This document shows positions 11,241-25,546 of a stretch of 64,000 nucleotides of DNA, piece after piece. The stretch is from contig JAILWY010000009.1 of assembly GCA_022113835.1 (NCBI GenBank), forward strand, positions 12,934,001-12,998,000. Direction: 5' to 3'. Every line of letters begins with the position of its first letter. The stretch's first letter is position 1. The position numbers and the translations under genes are program-made. Origin of the DNA: Atopsyche davidsoni (taxonomy: Eukaryota > Arthropoda > Insecta > Trichoptera > Hydrobiosidae). The notes below the pieces were generated by a model that did not search any database, was not told where the DNA came from, and was given only the letters and a program-made list of their open reading frames with translations.

Positions 11241-14200
11241 TATCTTTTTATTATTTCTTTCTGTGACAAGAAGAAATAATCGTTTGTGATAACACACTGC
11301 ATAAAATAAAAATTATTCAAAGCAAAAAAAATCAACGGTTTAAGATTTGAATGATAAGAGATTTTGTTTTTATTATTACAAACTGTCAAAAAAGTGTTTT
11401 GCGTCGTTGGCTTTAAATATAATATAATGTAAGTTTCTCTGCACGCTGGTAATATCCTAGTGGAATAACAAAAGTCTCGCTTGTGAACCTTGTATGCTTG
11501 ATGTCACGCAAAAGCCCTGCTATGATTTAAATAAATTTCAATAAAAATATATTAACATCAATCACTGTCAAACATTTCTATTTCGCTGACAAGACTTCAA
11601 GATTGTGCGAACTACGCACAGAGCGCCACACTGACAAAAGTGGTTATTCACACGTCAGTGGCGTGCGAGACGCTGGCGCGACATTTATCTGTCGTTTCGA
11701 GAGATTGCGTGTACTAAATCCGCCTAATGGCGTGTCGAAACGAGTGGTGGAAGGCGCACGAGAACACCCCCCCCGCAAACGCCCATTATTTGCCAACCCT
11801 TTAATAGTTCTCGTGCTGCAGGCAAATGGCCAGAAAAATAAACACGAAGGCTCAAGAAATAAAAAGAATCCGAATAATGTTCGACCGGGGAGTACTACAA
11901 GTGTGCGCCGCCAATCCCAGCTTTGAAATGCTGATTGTTGCTCTATGAAAGAAAACCTTTTAACTTTTTACATTGCTTCAAGTTGCGGATGCGGTCTGTT
12001 CATTGCCGGGGCGATGCTACACATTGTTTCAGGTAATCAACATTATTTCACCGTGAAAACAGCCCTATGTTACACGAATAAGTTATTTTTATTTTAAGTT
12101 CAAATTATGTTATAGAATAGAAACCACATCTATGGCCTAACTAAGCAATCAATATTCACCATCTAAAGACAGTCACAAAAGCGAGATATTATGCTGTTGG
12201 GTGCCACAAAAAGACGCAAATCGTTGATTTTAAAATACGGTATTGAAACATGAAATTGACTTTTATAAATATCTAATGTTAAAAAAATATCCCAGGAAAT
12301 TTTAAAATAAACATAATTGCAATCATCGAGTTGGCGAATTTAAGGCAAAAAACCTTACAGTTTTCATAATCGAAGGACCTTTTATCAGACAAACGATAGC
12401 ATTGCACCCATATTGATTGCATGTATAGATATATTACTTCAGTTTAACGAAAATACAAAAACACAGTTTTATGTTTATTAATTTTTAATTGGCCATTTAT
12501 TATAATTTTTTTGATCCTTAAAGTAGCTAAATATAGTATCTTGAATATTCTATTGAAATTCAAAACCTTAAGTTTAGTAAATTTGGACCAAGGGATTTCT
12601 TCGACCGGAAATATAAGTTGGACGTTTTGGAAAAGTATTTTTAAGTATTCTGAAAGTAAAAGTTAACTGCGTAGGAGCAATTGAAATTAAACATTTATTA
12701 AATGATAAAGGTTTACATTAAACAGTGTTTAAAATTTGCGGTTTAGGATGAGGAATACCAGGATAGTAAGTTACAGTATTAATCACAAATATTCATTTTG
12801 TAACCTCACAGCAGTCCGAGAGCCCGCAATTATTACTTTATCAGTATGAGATTTGGTTCGCTATCCGAATTCTAATTAACCTATCAATCCTGACAGTGAT
12901 GATAGAGAGCAGTCAGAAATTCAATTCGATCGAGTCAAAAACAAGATTCATCAACCGGCACGGCGAGAAAGACGCCACCCGGAACTATCCGGTCCTCGCG
13001 CCTCGGCGGTGGTTCACACAATGAGGACACTGCCCAAAGGGCGTCACCAAAATTAAATTAACCAAGTTTGTTACTGTCTCCCTCTGAGGAATTATTGTAA
13101 TTAAGTTCCCTCCCCGCCGCTCCCTGTCGACAGCCCTGCTTTCTTCTGTTTCGTTTACCGCTCGGATTGTTTCACTTTGCGCCTGTTTCACTTTGCGCCC
13201 GACCGGAATTAAAACAAACATTTCGCTATAAACAAAAACGCTCGGCCCGCGCCCACCCCCGCCCACCTGCCGACTAATTGGGTTGTGCGATTTATGATAA
13301 GGTGAATTTGTAGGATTAGTCAAAGTTTTAATAGGATTATTGCGCCGAGTAATGAATTTAGAAAGTTCGCTGCCGAGAATAGCCGGAAAAATGCTTTAAT
13401 CAATTTTTTAAGAAGTCCGTGAATTTTTTCGAAAGAAATGTATTAAATGTAATTAAAAATTAGCTAAAAGGACGCACCTTCCCTAATAACATTAAATCCA
13501 AGAATAATCTCTTAAGAAACTCCCGAAGTTGGAGCACTTTAGTTATAAAAATACAATTTTAAATTTTACCATTTCTCTTTCCTATATACTTAATTGAACA
13601 ACGTGGAATGTCGAATAAAGTAAATATTATGCATGGACTTTATTATTATCTCTAGTTGAGACAATGTATTATTACTATGCCGATGCACCTGCGAATTTAG
13701 ACTTTGTAACAACACCAAATCAGAAAATGCACATCGTGCTATATATTCGTACTATTCCAATCAAAAGAACAACATTGATATCAAAATACTTTTCGTAAAA
13801 AAAATATACGATATGGTTTTTTAGCTGAAGACATCGTGATACTACTGTTTTTGAAAACTGCAGCTTCTAGACACGCTATCATCTTCTGTGACTTTGATTT
13901 TCATTTGTAATTTGTTCAAAATATTTACAGAAGGTGACCATTGCTATCACGTTAGTATTTAATTGCAATTATCTTTTTATTTGACTCCATTAGAAAACCA
14001 TTATTTTCAATTAGGGAAAAAACTTTACGCTATCAATGTTAAAACCTTCTATTATTCCAAAACACCGACGTAAAAACTTCAAGACCATTCTAAGAAAGTT
14101 CAACGTAGTGTTTCCTCGAGCGTTTCTTTCCGAGTTCACATTGTTCTCGGTTATATTATTTAAATGTCTGTCGGTAACTTCCCTGGGTGGATAATTAGTA

Positions 14201-16609
14201 ATTCTGCAAGTTTGAGAATTCAATGGAAAGGAATCTCGTCCCTCGTTGTTCGTTCATCCGACTCGAACGAAATGACTGATTGTACATTTTTAGCACATTT
14301 CTTTTCCGTTGAATATTTTCTTTTTTTCCGTCTCCTTAAATGCGTTTTATTACACTGCCGAAGCAGTGCTGCTGAATTAGCATAAACATTTTCCGATATC
14401 TTAAGGTGCGTATAAATTAGGCGGATACCGAACCGAGAGAATTGCGAGCACAGCAAAGTAGGTAAAAATAAAAAAAATACAATTTTATCTAAACAAATTT
14501 TTAAAATAGTAATTTTCATTACAAAGATCTTGAAATCATTCAATTACATAAAATATAGTGCTTTTTATTTTTGTTATACAGAAAACTGAAACCAAACTTA
14601 ATTTTAATTTTATTGCTCCTATTCCCGAAGGGCACAAATATAAATTAGTTCTGTGAAAAAGATTCGTTGATAAATATGATGAGAAAAACGTACCGAAAAT
14701 AATTAGCATTCTCTATTTTACAATGCCCATAAGTAAGTGTAAAATATAGAAAAAAAACTAGATAACAATCTAAATTAAATTCTCACAGTATATAATAAAG
14801 GTTTTGCAACCTCATACAGCACACTGTATATATATCTTTATCCGTTCAATACAAGTACATCTCTGGTAGTGGGCCAGATCCCATCTCGGATAATCCCTAT
14901 AGAGGATGGCTTACGAAGCGCGTATCAGTTATACAATATCGGGATTTCGCTAATTCGTATATCGGAAATGAGATCAATGTAGGACGTGTCTGAGTGTCGA
15001 GCCAGTGCGAGGCTTAGTGAGGAATCTGTTGAATTAAATCCCAGCACAATGGCGTATCTAGAAAATGACACTTTTGCAGGAGAGATAATGTTAACGCTTT
15101 TTTTAAAATATAAATCTAAGCATTTCCTTAAAACAAATGCTTAATAAAAACCGTTGAATAACAAAAATCTCATAACGTTATATTTTTTTTATATATACTA
15201 ACTGATGCTCTCATGTTAATAATTAAAATAATATAAAATTATACCGTTGTTGCTTTTAGCATTCTTTGGTTAAATTTTTATTTAATTGTCGTTTTTAAAA
15301 CAGCTACATATTTTGTCATTTAAATTGAACTGTTGATTGATTTTTTTTGTATCCGAACTTTATTACATTCTTGTAGAAAAATGGAAATGAATAAACAACC
15401 TCAAGATGATTTTTGAAAATATATTGGAAAAAATATTATTTTGAAAAACAATAAAAATTCAATTGAAGAAGTGAGCTTTTTACTTTCTTTGCCATGTCAT
15501 ACTTTATTTTTTAAATGTACTACATAATTAAATGAGTTTTTTAATCAATATTTATTTACACCATCGAATGAAGATATTCATTGCAAGGTTTATAAAAATT
15601 TAAGTCATCAAAAAATATATATTTTTGTAACGTAATTAAAAATATGTATTTTTTATTATATTCTTTAAAAACGTTATCAGGCATAAAAGTTTAAGTATTA
15701 TATTATTCTGGCACTGAAATAAGACCACGCTGCGGTCACATTCATCTTGCGAGAAGTCATAAACAACCCCGGAAGCTCGCTGAAAATACCACAAGATTAC
15801 AACAATCATAAATTATTTTCCCACTAATATGTCTTGACCTTGGGGGCATAGCCTTGAGGGGTCAAATTTATGGCCTTGAATCCTAACTTTGTGCTGCTTT
15901 GGAGTCATGTACACAATGGGACCCTTTTTATATACTTGTAAAGGATGACATCAAGTCACGTCTTCTCAAAAATAACTATGGACTTATGTTTAAACAGATT
16001 AGTTTCGCAAGATATACAGAATTGTCAGAAAGCTTTACTGACTAGAAGTTTAGCTGAAGAGATTAAAGGTTTAGACTCTGTTTTCAGCAAGTACAAAATA
16101 TTAATTTATTTCTTTTATGTTGATTAAAATTTTTCTGTTCATTTATAAACATTAAATGTTAGCATTTGAGACATTTGTTATGTTATAAGTATTTTACTTA
16201 CAATGGTTGCTAATGTAATGTAACTAATGAGTTACTAATGAAAGTGAAATAAAATATAACATGTTTTAACACGTTAATTATATATTATATTATAAACAGT
16301 TTTTAAAAAAAATACACCAAAACAATTAAGGTAGATAAATCAAGGAACTTTAAAATCCTATATAATAAATTGACATTGTAAAGTTATTGTAATTATTCCA
16401 AACAATAAAACAAGCAATTTTTACACGTACGAGCTTTAAATAATAATCAGACTTATTTTTTTCTTATAGTTAAATTATCAACTATAGTACATAAGGGCAA
16501 AATGGATAAATTAAGAAAAGATTTATTGAAAACCACATTGCTGCATATTTTTAGTTGAAAATATACATGATTATGAAGATTAAATCCGTTAATGACTATT
16601 TAAACTTAC

Positions 16610-16779
16610 CTATGAGCAAGTTGACCCCTTCCGTGAGGTCCTTGTCGTACAAGGTGACCAGCTTGCGGCCATCCACCAGCAACGGCGTGATGTCGAGAAG
16701 CACTCCCTCCGTGACGTCACAGTGCTCGTGACCTTGACGAGTCACCTGGTACACAGCCGTGAGAGGGGCATGGTGCATC
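16610..16779 (-). CDS. Coding exon 3 of the mucin-like/EGF-type extracellular protein
   Basis: This 170-nt exon has a TTTCAG acceptor immediately above 16779 and a GTAAGT donor at 16609-16604. It enters in phase 2: AG from exon 2 plus G makes Arg. It leaves in phase 1. It encodes MHHAPLTAVYQVTRQGHEHC, then a hydrophobic and acidic stretch containing LLDITPLLVDGRKL and YDKDLTEGVNLLI. It has one Cys and no transmembrane segment, and the alternating hydrophobic pattern suggests a beta-rich extracellular domain. GC content is clearly above the surrounding intron. The codons for Asp-Val-Thr contain a perfect TGACGTCA (16712-16719). I do not recognise the domain. Confidence 0.9.
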
Positions 16780-17768
16780 CTGAAAGTAAAGAAACAGTTC
16801 ATCATCACTCGAGGGACGAAGCCGAGATATGGATGTGTGTGTGACCTGATGTCAATAATATGGGCTTCAATTGTGGGTTATCCAAACAATACTTAAAAAA
16901 CTCAATTGATACGAATTATATATCAATATTCTCGCTACTCATGAAGAATTGGTGGCTTTAGCTTATATAATATATAGTTTTTGATAAACTTCGATTCGTT
17001 GTATATTTTTTGTATTCACTTTATTGTATATTTTAAACACACTAGAATAACTTCAAATAAACTGTTTCATCTAATATCCACAATTATTTTTAATATCCGC
17101 GTATTTATTTGTAGCTGCGTGCTTGATGAAAATAAATAGTTTTTTTTTTTAAAGAAAAGATGTTATAATTCAGCATCCCATAGCTACCACAAACTACAGG
17201 ACAAACAATAGGATCGTTAGTGTGGTCGCATCATCCAGGACAATAATAGATAGGGAGCATTCAGCTCGGGACATTAACATCGACCAATTACTCCACCCTT
17301 GTCAGTGTCGCTCAGCTGTCAATGTCACGTCCAACGCGTCTTTATCGTGCCTTCAGTGAACACTCTTTCACATAAAAAAATGACGCCACGCAATTGCAAA
17401 ACATCCTGAATACCGATTTTTATTGATAATGTCAATTAGCGTTATCAATTTCCTTTTCAGTATTTTTTTATGAAGTAGGTCTTAGTATATATTGTTATAA
17501 ATCTTAAACAAAATAATGGTTTCGAATAGAATTATTTTATTGAGAAAATACTTAAAAAAAACTAAGACTGCTTTGTTCATTTATGATACAAAAAAAATAT
17601 ATATAAAGAAATTGTTTAAAATATACCATTTTATTATAAAACGTTTACCAAAGCAATTTCAGCTCAATACGGTTTTAAAACAAATATATATGTACATACT
17701 TACATCTATTTTTAATAGTTTTGGCGTTTAAAAGTAATACACTAATAACATCGTTAAGAATAAATATA

Positions 17769-17974
17769 ATTGATAATGATTAAGTACATTTTTTCAAATA
17801 TTGAAAATTGATTAAAGAAACTCTTAGAAAAATATCATCGTGATTTTTGTGGGATGTGGGTTCAAATCCCACACAAATCACGATGATATTTTTCATTCAT
17901 TCATCATTATCAATCAACAAAACCTGTATAAGCAAAATCGTACTTCCTGTGAGAACAATCTTCACAAAAAATCA
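17769..17974 (+). mobile_element. Foldback tRNA-derived SINE, copy a (5' head half lost)
   Basis: The right part carries the 3' half of the tRNA-like head, with a perfect B box (GGTTCAAATCC) inside GTGGG-TTCAAAT-CCCAC, then ATCACGATGATATTTTTC and the SINE tail (CCTGTATAAGCAAAATCG, then CTTCACAAAAAATC). The left part (17769-17850) is the same body in reverse. The two halves form a 29-base stem, 17827-17855 against 17866-17894, with one mismatch and a 10-base loop. Compared with copy b, the right arm lacks about 47 bp and the A-box half of the head is absent. Confidence 0.75.
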
Positions 17975-20900
17975 ATAGTAAATATAATCTTCAAATTGAA
18001 TGAAAATTTACAAAAAATACTGTCAATTTTCATTATACTGTAGTATAACACTCGAAAAATGACCACGAACAATGAAGGAAACCTACAAAAAAAGATAACG
18101 TAAACAATTAAGTGAATTTAATGTCAGTTTTCCATTTCGTCAAGGATTGTTTAAAAAAGCCTTGGAATTAATAGTAATTATTCGTCTCCTCCCCACGTCG
18201 CTCACTTGATTAAGGGTGGATATAAGAAACCCACCCTTCTGTTGAATTTATCTTCTGTCACAAAATTCCCATTCATTCCACAAAAATAACGACTAGTAAT
18301 TAACGTAATTACATTATAACTTTTGCACCCCAGAGTAACTTTGCGTCTGAAATAGTTCTCGGGTGTTACAAGTTTTGACAATTGCGCATAACAAATGCAT
18401 GGTCTTTCAGTAAAATACGACTACCGTATTATAGAATACCAGATTCTCGTATTTGCGGACCCAGGGGGTTGAGAGATTAATGAAATAAGAAAATCCACTA
18501 AAATAAATTTCCCCTCCCATAGTGAATAGTTTTTCAGCTGAAAAAAAACTGAACGAAAGTAATTTTTTTAATAAAAAGCAAAAAAATACTATTTTTTTTA
18601 TTGTGAAATTTTTCTTTAATTTATAATTTTTTTATTAAAATTTTAAAAGCTTATTATACTGTCTAGTAAGTTTTTATAGACAGTGTTAAAATTATTTAAA
18701 ATATATTTAAATATTTTACAGTATATAAATTTTAATGATATAATGTTATAAAAGATAATTCTTTTTTTTTCTAGTATAACATGATTTTATTAAGTTTTAT
18801 CAATACATTCTCTTTCTCGTTGAAATTCCACATAGGGAGCTTCGAGACCGAGACCAGAAATTTTATTAGTGAAAAGCGATGCAGAGATGAACCGATGGAG
18901 TCTCAGAGTAAAGAACATAATTCATTTGTACTGGAATTCGCTTGTATTAAAAGCTATTGCTTAGCTTTATCCACTGGAAATAATTGTGAGAAAGAATAAA
19001 TGAATAAGGCCCTAATCTTGAATAAAAGATCGGAAAATACAACAATGGATTCAATTGTATCTATACAGGATGGAAAATTGCTTTCTATATTTCTTTCTGA
19101 TTAAATTCTAGTAATAAATACTTGGGTATATATATATAAAGCGCCGTTTCAAGCAAAGTGAGAACATAAAAGATTTTTGCTTTTAGGTGTGTATCAAAAG
19201 ATTATTTTACGATTTTTGTAAGGGTGGATGCCGAGGCAAAAACGAAGTTATTGTTAGTGAAATTGACTTAACCTTTAAACCATATTATTGATATATTATT
19301 GTATTTAAACATCAAATGATAATACTAATTTAGTATTTAAATTACAATCTTATATAAATGATTTAAGAGCCGCATTTAAATACTTTACCGTTATTGTTTA
19401 TATAATTATAAATTTGTTTTCTCCTTAATATATGCTAGAATGTATTATTATTTGAAAGTTTATAATTAATTATACAACCCAGTCACTATTGCTTAAATTT
19501 CATTTAAATCTTGAAAAATACATTTTGTACGGTAATTATTTATACAGGGCAATTCTAAAAATTATTTTATTTAGTTACTGAAAAAGATCCGAGCCACCTC
19601 TAGAATCGAATAAAAGACAAAAATTCTCGAAATTAAACCGCATGGGATAATTTATTTAATTACGAATTTACTTTCCACCACCAAAGTTGGCAAAACTCAC
19701 GCGTACCCTCAGTGCGGCCTGGAGGAAGAGGGAGGCTCTGGACCCTCGCAGGGTCGCGAGGGCTGCAGGAGCCACCGGCCCGCTGAATTATTCAATACCT
19801 GCTCAGTCGGCATACTCCTCTTTTAACACGGCCCAAATAAACTGTTTATAGACTTATTTGGAAATTCTCCGCATTTAAAACGGGGAACATAAATAATAAA
19901 ACAATCGAAAAACATCTTGAAAGCTGAATGAAAATTCACTGAAGAAATTAATTTTTTATCAATAATTTTTTTTTTTTTAAATGTGTAATCCGTACTAAGT
20001 TTAAATGTTGTACATTAGTACACGTATATCTATAAGAGAATAAAAAAAATATGGAAATATACCTTTTGAAACTATAATTGGTTTTCGTAATTCGTTTCAG
20101 TGCCGAAACAGATAATATAAATCACAACGTTATTCACGAAACAATAAAAAAATTAAATCATGGTTTACTGTTTTTCGGACATATTTCAACGAATTTATGA
20201 TGAAAAATCTTATAATAATTTAAAAATACTGGAGTCTGTGTTAATTCGTTTATTTAAACTTACTAGAAATTTCCATCGATGAATAAAAGTGTAGTGATAA
20301 TATTATCTCATGAACTTTCCTTTGGCTGTTAAATATTAGTGGTTTCAGCAACCCTGAGCCAGGGATCTGAAAAAGTAGTCTCCGCGAAAGAGAGAGAGCA
20401 AGTGAACGATTGAGCATTTTAAACATCAAACTTCAAAGCGGCGCCATTTATGCAAAGTTCCCTGAACTTTTCCGAAGATGGCGGAATCTTCGATCCCACT
20501 CGGAAAGTTGGCGATTTTATCTATTTCTTTGATATATTGGAGGCGCAGCGATGATGAAGGACGGAGGCGTTCTCGAGGAGCCGTTCGAGCAGACGTCGGC
20601 TCCGGCGGAGATCACTCCGGCATTTACAATTTGCAAATTGAAATTTTATTTCGAGAAATTGAATGTAAATTTATGCTCGTAAAAACGCACGACTGTCTCA
20701 AAGCGAAATTGGAATTCCGCTCTCCGCGTGGGTTTTGGATGTTTTGTATGAAGCCATGCCAAGAGGAGAGTCGTAAGTAATTCGAATATAATATCATTTT
20801 TTAACATTCTGAGATAACTATTTTATAATTCATACCAGAAATAAGCATTTATTCATGAAACCATTACTCATAAATACTTTCACTTGAAGAAAGGGGGAAA

Positions 20901-23900
20901 ACAAAGCTTCTTATAACGAGGTGTCAAGTAGAATACGAATATTATAACTTAAGCCCTGTTTCTAGTTCGAGTTAATTTTAAGGGCATTTTTTTTTGTCAA
21001 AACGTTGTGCGACAATTTTGTTTGATAAAAAGTTACTAGATGTAAAATATCAGTCGCAATACACGCATCCATCATATAAACATAACAATGTGCTCAACGG
21101 CTAGGTTTCGGGTTTAAATCATGATGGTAATCAATTTTTTGGAAAATATTAAATTGTCTCCATCTTCAAATGGAAGGCAAACTGAAAATTATTACCGTTT
21201 TCTGCAATATCCGTAAACAACAAGGCAAACGTTGAAATTATACCAAACTCAATAGATCCTGATTTCTTCGATCTGCTTGAATATTAGCTTTTTCCACTTT
21301 CAATCTTCGATTACAGTTTAAACTTAGATATCCAATGTATTTTTGTAAACCTAAAAATATAATTTAATTAAAATAAATTTCACAGCAATGCCTACGAAGA
21401 TCGAACAGTTTTCAATTACATCAATTAATAATGTTGTCGTGATAGACTCTTCCGGTCTGCCTTCAGCATCTGATGATTATCTCTTCACCAACTTCTGACC
21501 TTCAGTGTCAAAAGCCAAAGTTTTTGATGTCAGAACTTCCATCAAGGGGCCAGGCTTCCTAACTAACTCACTCGCCGGCGATAAATAAGTATATTATCAT
21601 CTACCGTACAGGCTCTAAGGTTTCATTAAGCTTCCATTACAAGAGGTTATAAATTAGAATGCCTTATTGCTGCGAGAAAACCTTATTTGCTTTTCACTTA
21701 CTTAAAGCAGGGATTATTTAAAATAATTATTGTAAGTTTTGAGCAAATTAATTTTTAATTGTTTTTTCAAAATTAAGGCACATAAACGGGTCGATTTAAC
21801 AAGAATTCGTACCTATCTGAGTTTATAATTTGTATTAAAAATATAATAAAATTCTTGCATAAAATACTAAATTAATTTGTAATTTTTTAAAAAAAATATT
21901 TTCCGCACGAGAATGCCAGAAATTCGCAGGAGCTTTTTTTTTTTTAAATGCGACCTTAAAACATAACAAAACAAAACTTACAGCTGAACTTCAAAGAATA
22001 AAAAATATGTTTTAGAATAATTTTCATATTTAAAACACAGCAAGCGCCATCTGGTGTGCTTCGAAACGATTCATTATAACAAAATGGCTTTTTACTCCCT
22101 AATGTATAGCAAGTATGTAGATATTTTCATGAAGGTCTGTGCCGTTGTGACCCAACTATGCCCGGCGTGAGCATCATTAATGTACACCCTGTATAAAAAC
22201 ACATGCTGGTTACATTCCGGGGGCTGCCTGTAAAGTCTCGGAGCCGCAGACCACAACTGGTGGAGCCCAGAACCCTCGGCCACCAGCCGACGACAGAGAC
22301 GCTCCGCGAACAGTTAAAATTAGGAAAGCCGGGCGTCCACAGCGTTAATAACGAGTGATATATCTGTCGGGTGTGAGAAAGGGATGCTGAACTATATAGG
22401 CTGAGGCGCAAGCTTTTTGTGAGCTTTCCCCCGCACAATCCAAAAAATCATCTAGTCTACAAACATTTTTTTACGAATATCAAATACTGTCACTTTTTAT
22501 CTTCTTCTTCAGGTGCTTTTTGTTAGAGGAGGGTGATAACTATCTCACAGAATATTCATGTCAATGAGTGTAGTGAGTTTTCGAGTTAAATATAAACTAG
22601 ATTCTCACTATTGCCAAAAAATATTATTTTAAAAACCATTTCCTCCAAGTCTCTTGCATTGAGACTTGCATCATACTCTCTGGCATTTTATGTTTATTAA
22701 AATTGATGAATATATTTTTTTAAATGTGATAAAATTTTACATTAGAAAATAAATAAAATATTCGAGCTTACTATGATCCTTAATATTTTAACATAATTTT
22801 TTTTTAATTTACTTGCTTATATTTTTAAAAACTTTGACGATTGTGAGAATGCTACTCGTCGGCCATCCCGGGGTAAGCCGGGGCAGCATTAGGCTTCCCA
22901 TGGCGTTTAATCCGGTGGAGGGAGGGGGTGGAAATACGGGTCAATGGGAAAAATGTTTGCACTGGGGGTTGCTTCGAGTATACCCGGGAAAGGGGTGCGA
23001 TATCTACTGTACTGCAGTGGAAACCTCCCCATGATCTGGGGGAAGAAAATTTATCTTCTGATATTAAAACTCTGTATAAAGAGAATATCGGGGTTAATGT
23101 GCACGGGATATTTTTATGGTGTTTTTTTTTTAATTTAAATTTATTGTCTGGAATTAGACATGGAATATAGAAAAAAAAACTTGCACTCCGGAATTTTTTT
23201 TGGTACTATAAAGTTTAACAAACCCCTATGCCTATGGTAATTACTACAGCAATAAATTATTTGAATCAGGTAAACCCTACATTGCGATTTTTTTTATAAA
23301 GATAAGGATTATAAGGAGATTTATTATCTTTTAGGACTTTGTTCACACGAATAAAAAAAAAACCTATTAATGAATTAACCATACTGGTACTTACTACTTA
23401 CATGGCTCAAAATGGTATTATATGGAAAGGTTTACCTATTCATCCCTCAATTATTGAAGCAGTAAAACACTATTAAAGAATTAGAAAGTATGGGAGTATG
23501 GGAATATTATATAGATTTTATAACTCTGGACAAGGCAGTTCAATTTGAGTTTCTTGAGAAAATTTGGAAAAACCATGTGAAAACGTCAATTTTCTCAAAA
23601 GACATCTCTAATAGGTAATTTTAAATCGATCGTGATATTTATGGATGTATACAAATAAATTATTATATAATACATAAAATAAAAAAAATTCTCCATCGAC
23701 TTTGTTCTGCAACTCAACATGCTTTTAAAACACAGCACAACAATTGTAATCCATTTTAAATTCATGTTCCCGCATAGTGAGAATTTAGAAATTCCTGGAA
23801 AATAATTTCGATATCAAATTTTAAACGACGCCCCATCAATCACGCTTTATTACAAAATTGAATATAATATCCACTGGGAGAATCATGCACTTTTCAATTT

Positions 23901-24708
23901 ATCGCCGAAAGCCTGAAAAATCCGGCCCAAGCGCCCCCCACAGAACCGCACATTTTATAAAACATAATATCGCGTCACGTTAGCCCCGGTAAGGCTTGTG
24001 GCAAATTTCGCAGGTGATTTGGGGTAAAACTGAGCCAGGGGGAAATGTGAAAAATTGCCATTTCACTGTAGATGAAGACTACGTGATTTAATATCGAGGC
24101 CGTCCCGCGTGCGCCGCGAAGAGAACCTGGAGGCTGTGATTATGAGAGCTTAGATAATATTTTTTTATCCAGCCGAGAGAAACTCACGCTGCGGTTTATC
24201 GGATATTCCTTTGTACATTTTTTATGAATTTTTTTTAACAATATTTTTTATTAAAAAAAGGAAAAAATGTACAGTTTAAAATATTAGATAAGATTATATA
24301 TAAACGCTTTTCTTTCTGTTAGGGGTAACTAAGACAAATAAATTTCGAAGTTTAATTAATATTTAATTTAAAAATACAAATATCTATTGTCCCATGTATT
24401 TTCAATAATAATGTGAAAACTTATTATTGCATAAAAAATGTTAACCACAATCTTATTGTTATTATTTGTCATACATGTTGTATTTAGATCTATAATTCCA
24501 AGCAACCTAACAGGTTACCCTTTACCTAACTCAGGACAAACTATAGCATAATCCTATAAATACGGTAAGACCGTGCGAGCACGACGTATTACAAGCAGTA
24601 TGGCAATACGTTACGAATCTGAATAACGATAGTCTAATTATCAGTAAACAAATATATATTTATATATATAATTTGCTTACATATAATGAAACATAAATAT
24701 TATTAAAT

Positions 24709-24723
24709 AACAACAACAACAAC
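24709..24723 (+). repeat. (AAC)5 microsatellite
   Basis: Five AAC units run into a short A-rich stretch. It is a simple repeat in intron 2 with no associated structure. Confidence 0.9.
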
Positions 24724-25546
24724 AAAAAATCAACCAGTCAATTTTTATGTATTATTTATAAAATAGTTAAATATATATGTTAATGCTTTACCTTGAATAA
24801 CATAATTTTAATTTTTACAAATGTGTTAAAGCTCTACAATTTTTCAAATGAGTAAAATGTTGAGATTTAAAAAAAAGCGCTAGAAATTCACAAGAATTTA
24901 CGTTGTCGTTAAAATCTGTTAATGAATGTGAAAACAACGGTCCGTAGAAAATCAATTTAAAGTTAAATGACTGTTGTGCAAATAGTTACATACTTTTTCA
25001 AAAAATCAAATGTAATACACTTTCAAGGTAATCGTTGCGGAGTAAAAGCTTACATTTAGCAACCGAGCAGAATTTCAGCATTCAAGTCTGCGCATTTTCA
25101 GAAAACTGAGCTAATGCAGCGCTCACAAAAAGGTCGAATGATCCTGACCTACATATAATCGAATACAATTCCAATTGAAACAACGGGAACGTCGCGTTCG
25201 CTTCCGAGTCGGAAGTAGTAAGATCCAGCCAACAGTCGGCCTGCGAGCCAAGGACGAAAACTACGCAACGCCAGGCGTGGCCAAGTCGCCCGTGACACCA
25301 TTCCGCCATTTCCACAACTCCGGGGCGTTTGCAATATTTACTTGAGAAAGTTCCGGGAACTTCTCCCACCCCCTCCGCGCCGTCCACCCCAGCTGGATCC
25401 GAATTTTTCGCTATTCAGTTTATTGCTGCGACTGCGTGGATTGTTTCACAGCCATGGATGTGTGATATGTCACAGTTTTTTTGGTAGTCACAAACACAAT
25501 TCGATTATTTAGTGATCGATTAAGCCTACTTAGTAAGCCTAATATT

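Larger units (their letters stand above)
5760..16609 (-). other. Intron 3 (between exons 3 and 4)
   Basis: This intron of about 10.85 kb has a GTAAGT donor below 16610 and a CAG acceptor above 5759, phase 1. It is mostly AT-rich sequence without coding signal. It contains two divergent tRNA-Asn genes (10826-10899 and 11167-11240), a deleted tRNA-Asn relic (9780-9825) and a CRE-centred near-palindrome (10047-10065). There are several short GC-richer patches, for example about 7090-7380, 10110-10200, 11600-11920 and 12960-13270. The patches have no splice-consistent reading frame; they may be conserved non-coding or regulatory DNA. Confidence 0.75.

Noticed and set aside
11186..11389. Minus-strand open frame ending in RYAPGWTRTTNLSVNSRTR
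   Set aside because: Its C-terminal part is the antisense translation of the tRNA-Asn at 11167-11240, a well-known false protein, and the rest is AT-rich intron.
12985..13323. 112-codon minus-strand frame in a GC-rich patch
   Set aside because: It has low-complexity Arg/Gly/Pro composition, no splice sites consistent with the gene model, no signal peptide and no recognisable domain.
23320..23620. Stretch that reads in pieces as LTTYMAQNGIIWKGLPIHPS
   Set aside because: Stops interrupt it on both sides, no second motif follows, and I cannot match it to a transposase or other family. It might be an old mobile-element remnant, but there is not enough to call.
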